A DNA stretch of 64,000 nucleotides from Cystobacter ferrugineus (GTDB taxonomy: Bacteria; Myxococcota; Myxococcia; Myxococcales; Myxococcaceae), in contig NZ_MPIN01000015.1 of NCBI RefSeq assembly GCF_001887355.1, positions 122,268 through 186,267 on the forward strand. The letters run 5' to 3'. The notes beneath the pieces are model-generated. The model was not told where the DNA came from and did no database searches. It was given only the letters and a program-made list of their open reading frames with translations. Shown one piece after another: positions 62,474-64,000 of this stretch. Within the stretch, counting starts at the first letter, position 1; the number at the start of each line of letters is the position of its first letter. The translations under genes were made by a program, and so were the position numbers.

Positions 62474-63228
62474 AGGACCTCCGGCGCCGGAGCGCAGTTC
62501 TGGGTCTGGAAGTGCTGTCGGCGCACCGGCGTCATCATCCGCAGGCTCGCCGAGGCGTGAATGGGCATGGAGTAGAAGCCAATCGAGACGCGGCGCAGGA
62601 GCTCGGCGCGGATGGAGCCCTCGAGCGTGGTGGGGTTCTCCGCGCTCCAATTGGCCCGCCGCACGGGGGTGAGCGGATCCTGCGCCGTGTAGTCCTGCAG
62701 GCCCCAGCGCGCCAGCGTCATGCGGCTGATGACCCAGTCCGCGAAGGGAATCTTGAGCGGGTACCAGTAGACGAGCCGGATCTCCATGCGCCGGTTGGCG
62801 CCATCCGCCTGATCGAAGTCCTGGTCCTCGTCGGGCACCGTGTCGGCCACGGGGCTGTCGCGGAGGATCCACACCAGGGCGCCCTCGACGGGATTGCCCC
62901 GCGCCGAGGTCCGGTAGACGTTGTCCTTGTACCTGCCGAACGCCTGGCCGAGCTTCTGGGCGGGCGAGCCGCTGCCCCTCATGAAGGAGTGGTAGCTGGG
63001 CATCAGGGCGAGCACGGCCGCGTGGGTCATCGCCGTGCAGTCCCCGTGCTTCACGCTCCCCGAGCGCACGGCCCGGAAGGCCGCGTACTCGGCCATGATG
63101 CGGCCCTGGAGCATCAGGAACAGCTGCAAGGTCCCCAGCATCAGGAAGACGGTGAGCGGCATGGACAGAGCCGCCTCGACGGACGCCTGCCCGGACTGTC
63201 CTCGGTTGGGGGGAACACGCGGAGTCAT
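62470..63228 (-). CDS. TadE-like pseudopilin
   Basis: 252 residues from ATG 63228. RGQSGQASVEAALSMPLTVFLMLGTLQLFLMLQ is the TadE helix with the invariant Glu at the fifth position of the processed helix region. The periplasmic rest has EIRLVYWYPLKIPFADWVISR typical of TadE relatives. First gene of the four-gene operon. A TTGACC (about 63266-63271 on the minus strand) and TATAAG are 20 bp apart upstream, a suboptimal promoter. Confidence 0.83.
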   Translation of the reverse strand: MTPRVPPNRGQSGQASVEAALSMPLTVFLMLGTLQLFLMLQGRIMAEYAAFRAVRSGSVKHGDCTAMTHAAVLALMPSYHSFMRGSGSPAQKLGQAFGRYKDNVYRTSARGNPVEGALVWILRDSPVADTVPDEDQDFDQADGANRRMEIRLVYWYPLKIPFADWVISRMTLARWGLQDYTAQDPLTPVRRANWSAENPTTLEGSIRAELLRRVSIGFYSMPIHASASLRMMTPVRRQHFQTQNCAPAPEVL

Positions 63229-63392
63229 GGGACTCTCGTTTTCTTATACCGATAGTTGCAATCCCATCGGTCAAGTGGACGCCTCCCCGCTTGGGCGAAG
63301 GCATGCCCTCAACCCCTGGCGGGGACCGGGGCGCTCCCGTGCGCAAAATATTTGTAAATTCTTCCTCGGGCCCGCCCGCCGAGCCACCGGGC

Positions 63393-64000
<608 letters not shown>

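Noticed and set aside
63229-63392. Sigma-54 promoter before the Tad-like operon
   Set aside because: No TGGC-N8-TTGC arrangement was found on the minus strand; only a loosely spaced sigma-70-like pair.

Overview
The window looks like chromosomal DNA from a fruiting myxobacterium (phylum Myxococcota, most likely suborder Cystobacterineae, e.g. an Archangium/Cystobacter/Melittangium relative). The signs are very high GC with strong third-position bias, HRDLSPxN-type Ser/Thr kinases, hybrid histidine kinases, many lipoproteins, a SitA-like lipoprotein toxin, and duplicated signal peptidase II genes next to lgt. This placement is inference; no rRNA gene or confident tRNA gene is present.

Layout. 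1-375: no gene; a long-stem hairpin and an orphan T-arm-like motif. 376-3674: endonuclease V diverging from a YdeP-type molybdopterin oxidoreductase. 3747-4591: an actinobacterial-looking toxin-antitoxin pair behind a nested palindrome. 4606-8940: PP2C phosphatase, C69 dipeptidase, class I fumarase. 8989-15792: a stressosome module (RsbR-RsbS-RsbT, RsbT/SpoIIE fusion, RsbT-like/histidine kinase/receiver hybrid, second hybrid kinase) that ends in phosphorelay proteins with no sigma factor in the cluster. 15964-18613: hemL overlapping a Ser/Thr kinase. 18994-19923: an isolated protein of unknown function preceded by a G-quadruplex/hairpin element. 19925-25911: a minus-strand run of two lspA genes, lgt, a repeat-bearing protein, kdsC and three predicted lipoproteins. 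26026-31167: a FAM210-like membrane protein, a Mut7-C protein, rubredoxin, LysR/DJ-1 divergent pair, an EEP-family lipoprotein and a possible envelope protein. 31214-38706: kinase-TPR protein, small membrane protein, arylamine N-acetyltransferase, serine hydrolase, Cys-rich secreted protein, MEDS histidine kinase.

38898-45945 is the most coherent candidate system. An ECF sigma factor, its zinc-type anti-sigma factor and a periplasmic caspase with an EF-hand and a barrel-like C-terminus form an overlapping operon. A 1230-residue Fn3/FG-GAP lipoprotein follows. The same 33-bp promoter-like box (28 of 33 positions identical) stands before the sigma gene and before the giant lipoprotein gene, which suggests autoregulation and a shared regulon.

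46198-52780 holds surface and envelope proteins: a lipoprotein, a Hint-domain protein behind two palindromes spaced two helical turns apart, a di-haem peroxidase lipoprotein and a TonB-like protein. 52925-55730 is a SitA-type toxin/immunity cassette lying between a 3' pseudogene fragment and the intact copy of a DUF4430-like gene (257-bp direct repeats), consistent with a swapped kin-discrimination cassette. 55727-64000: ileS, a small Cys-rich secreted protein, a four-gene operon of TadE/TadG-like pseudopilins, and the C-terminal part of a sigma-54 activator cut by the window edge.
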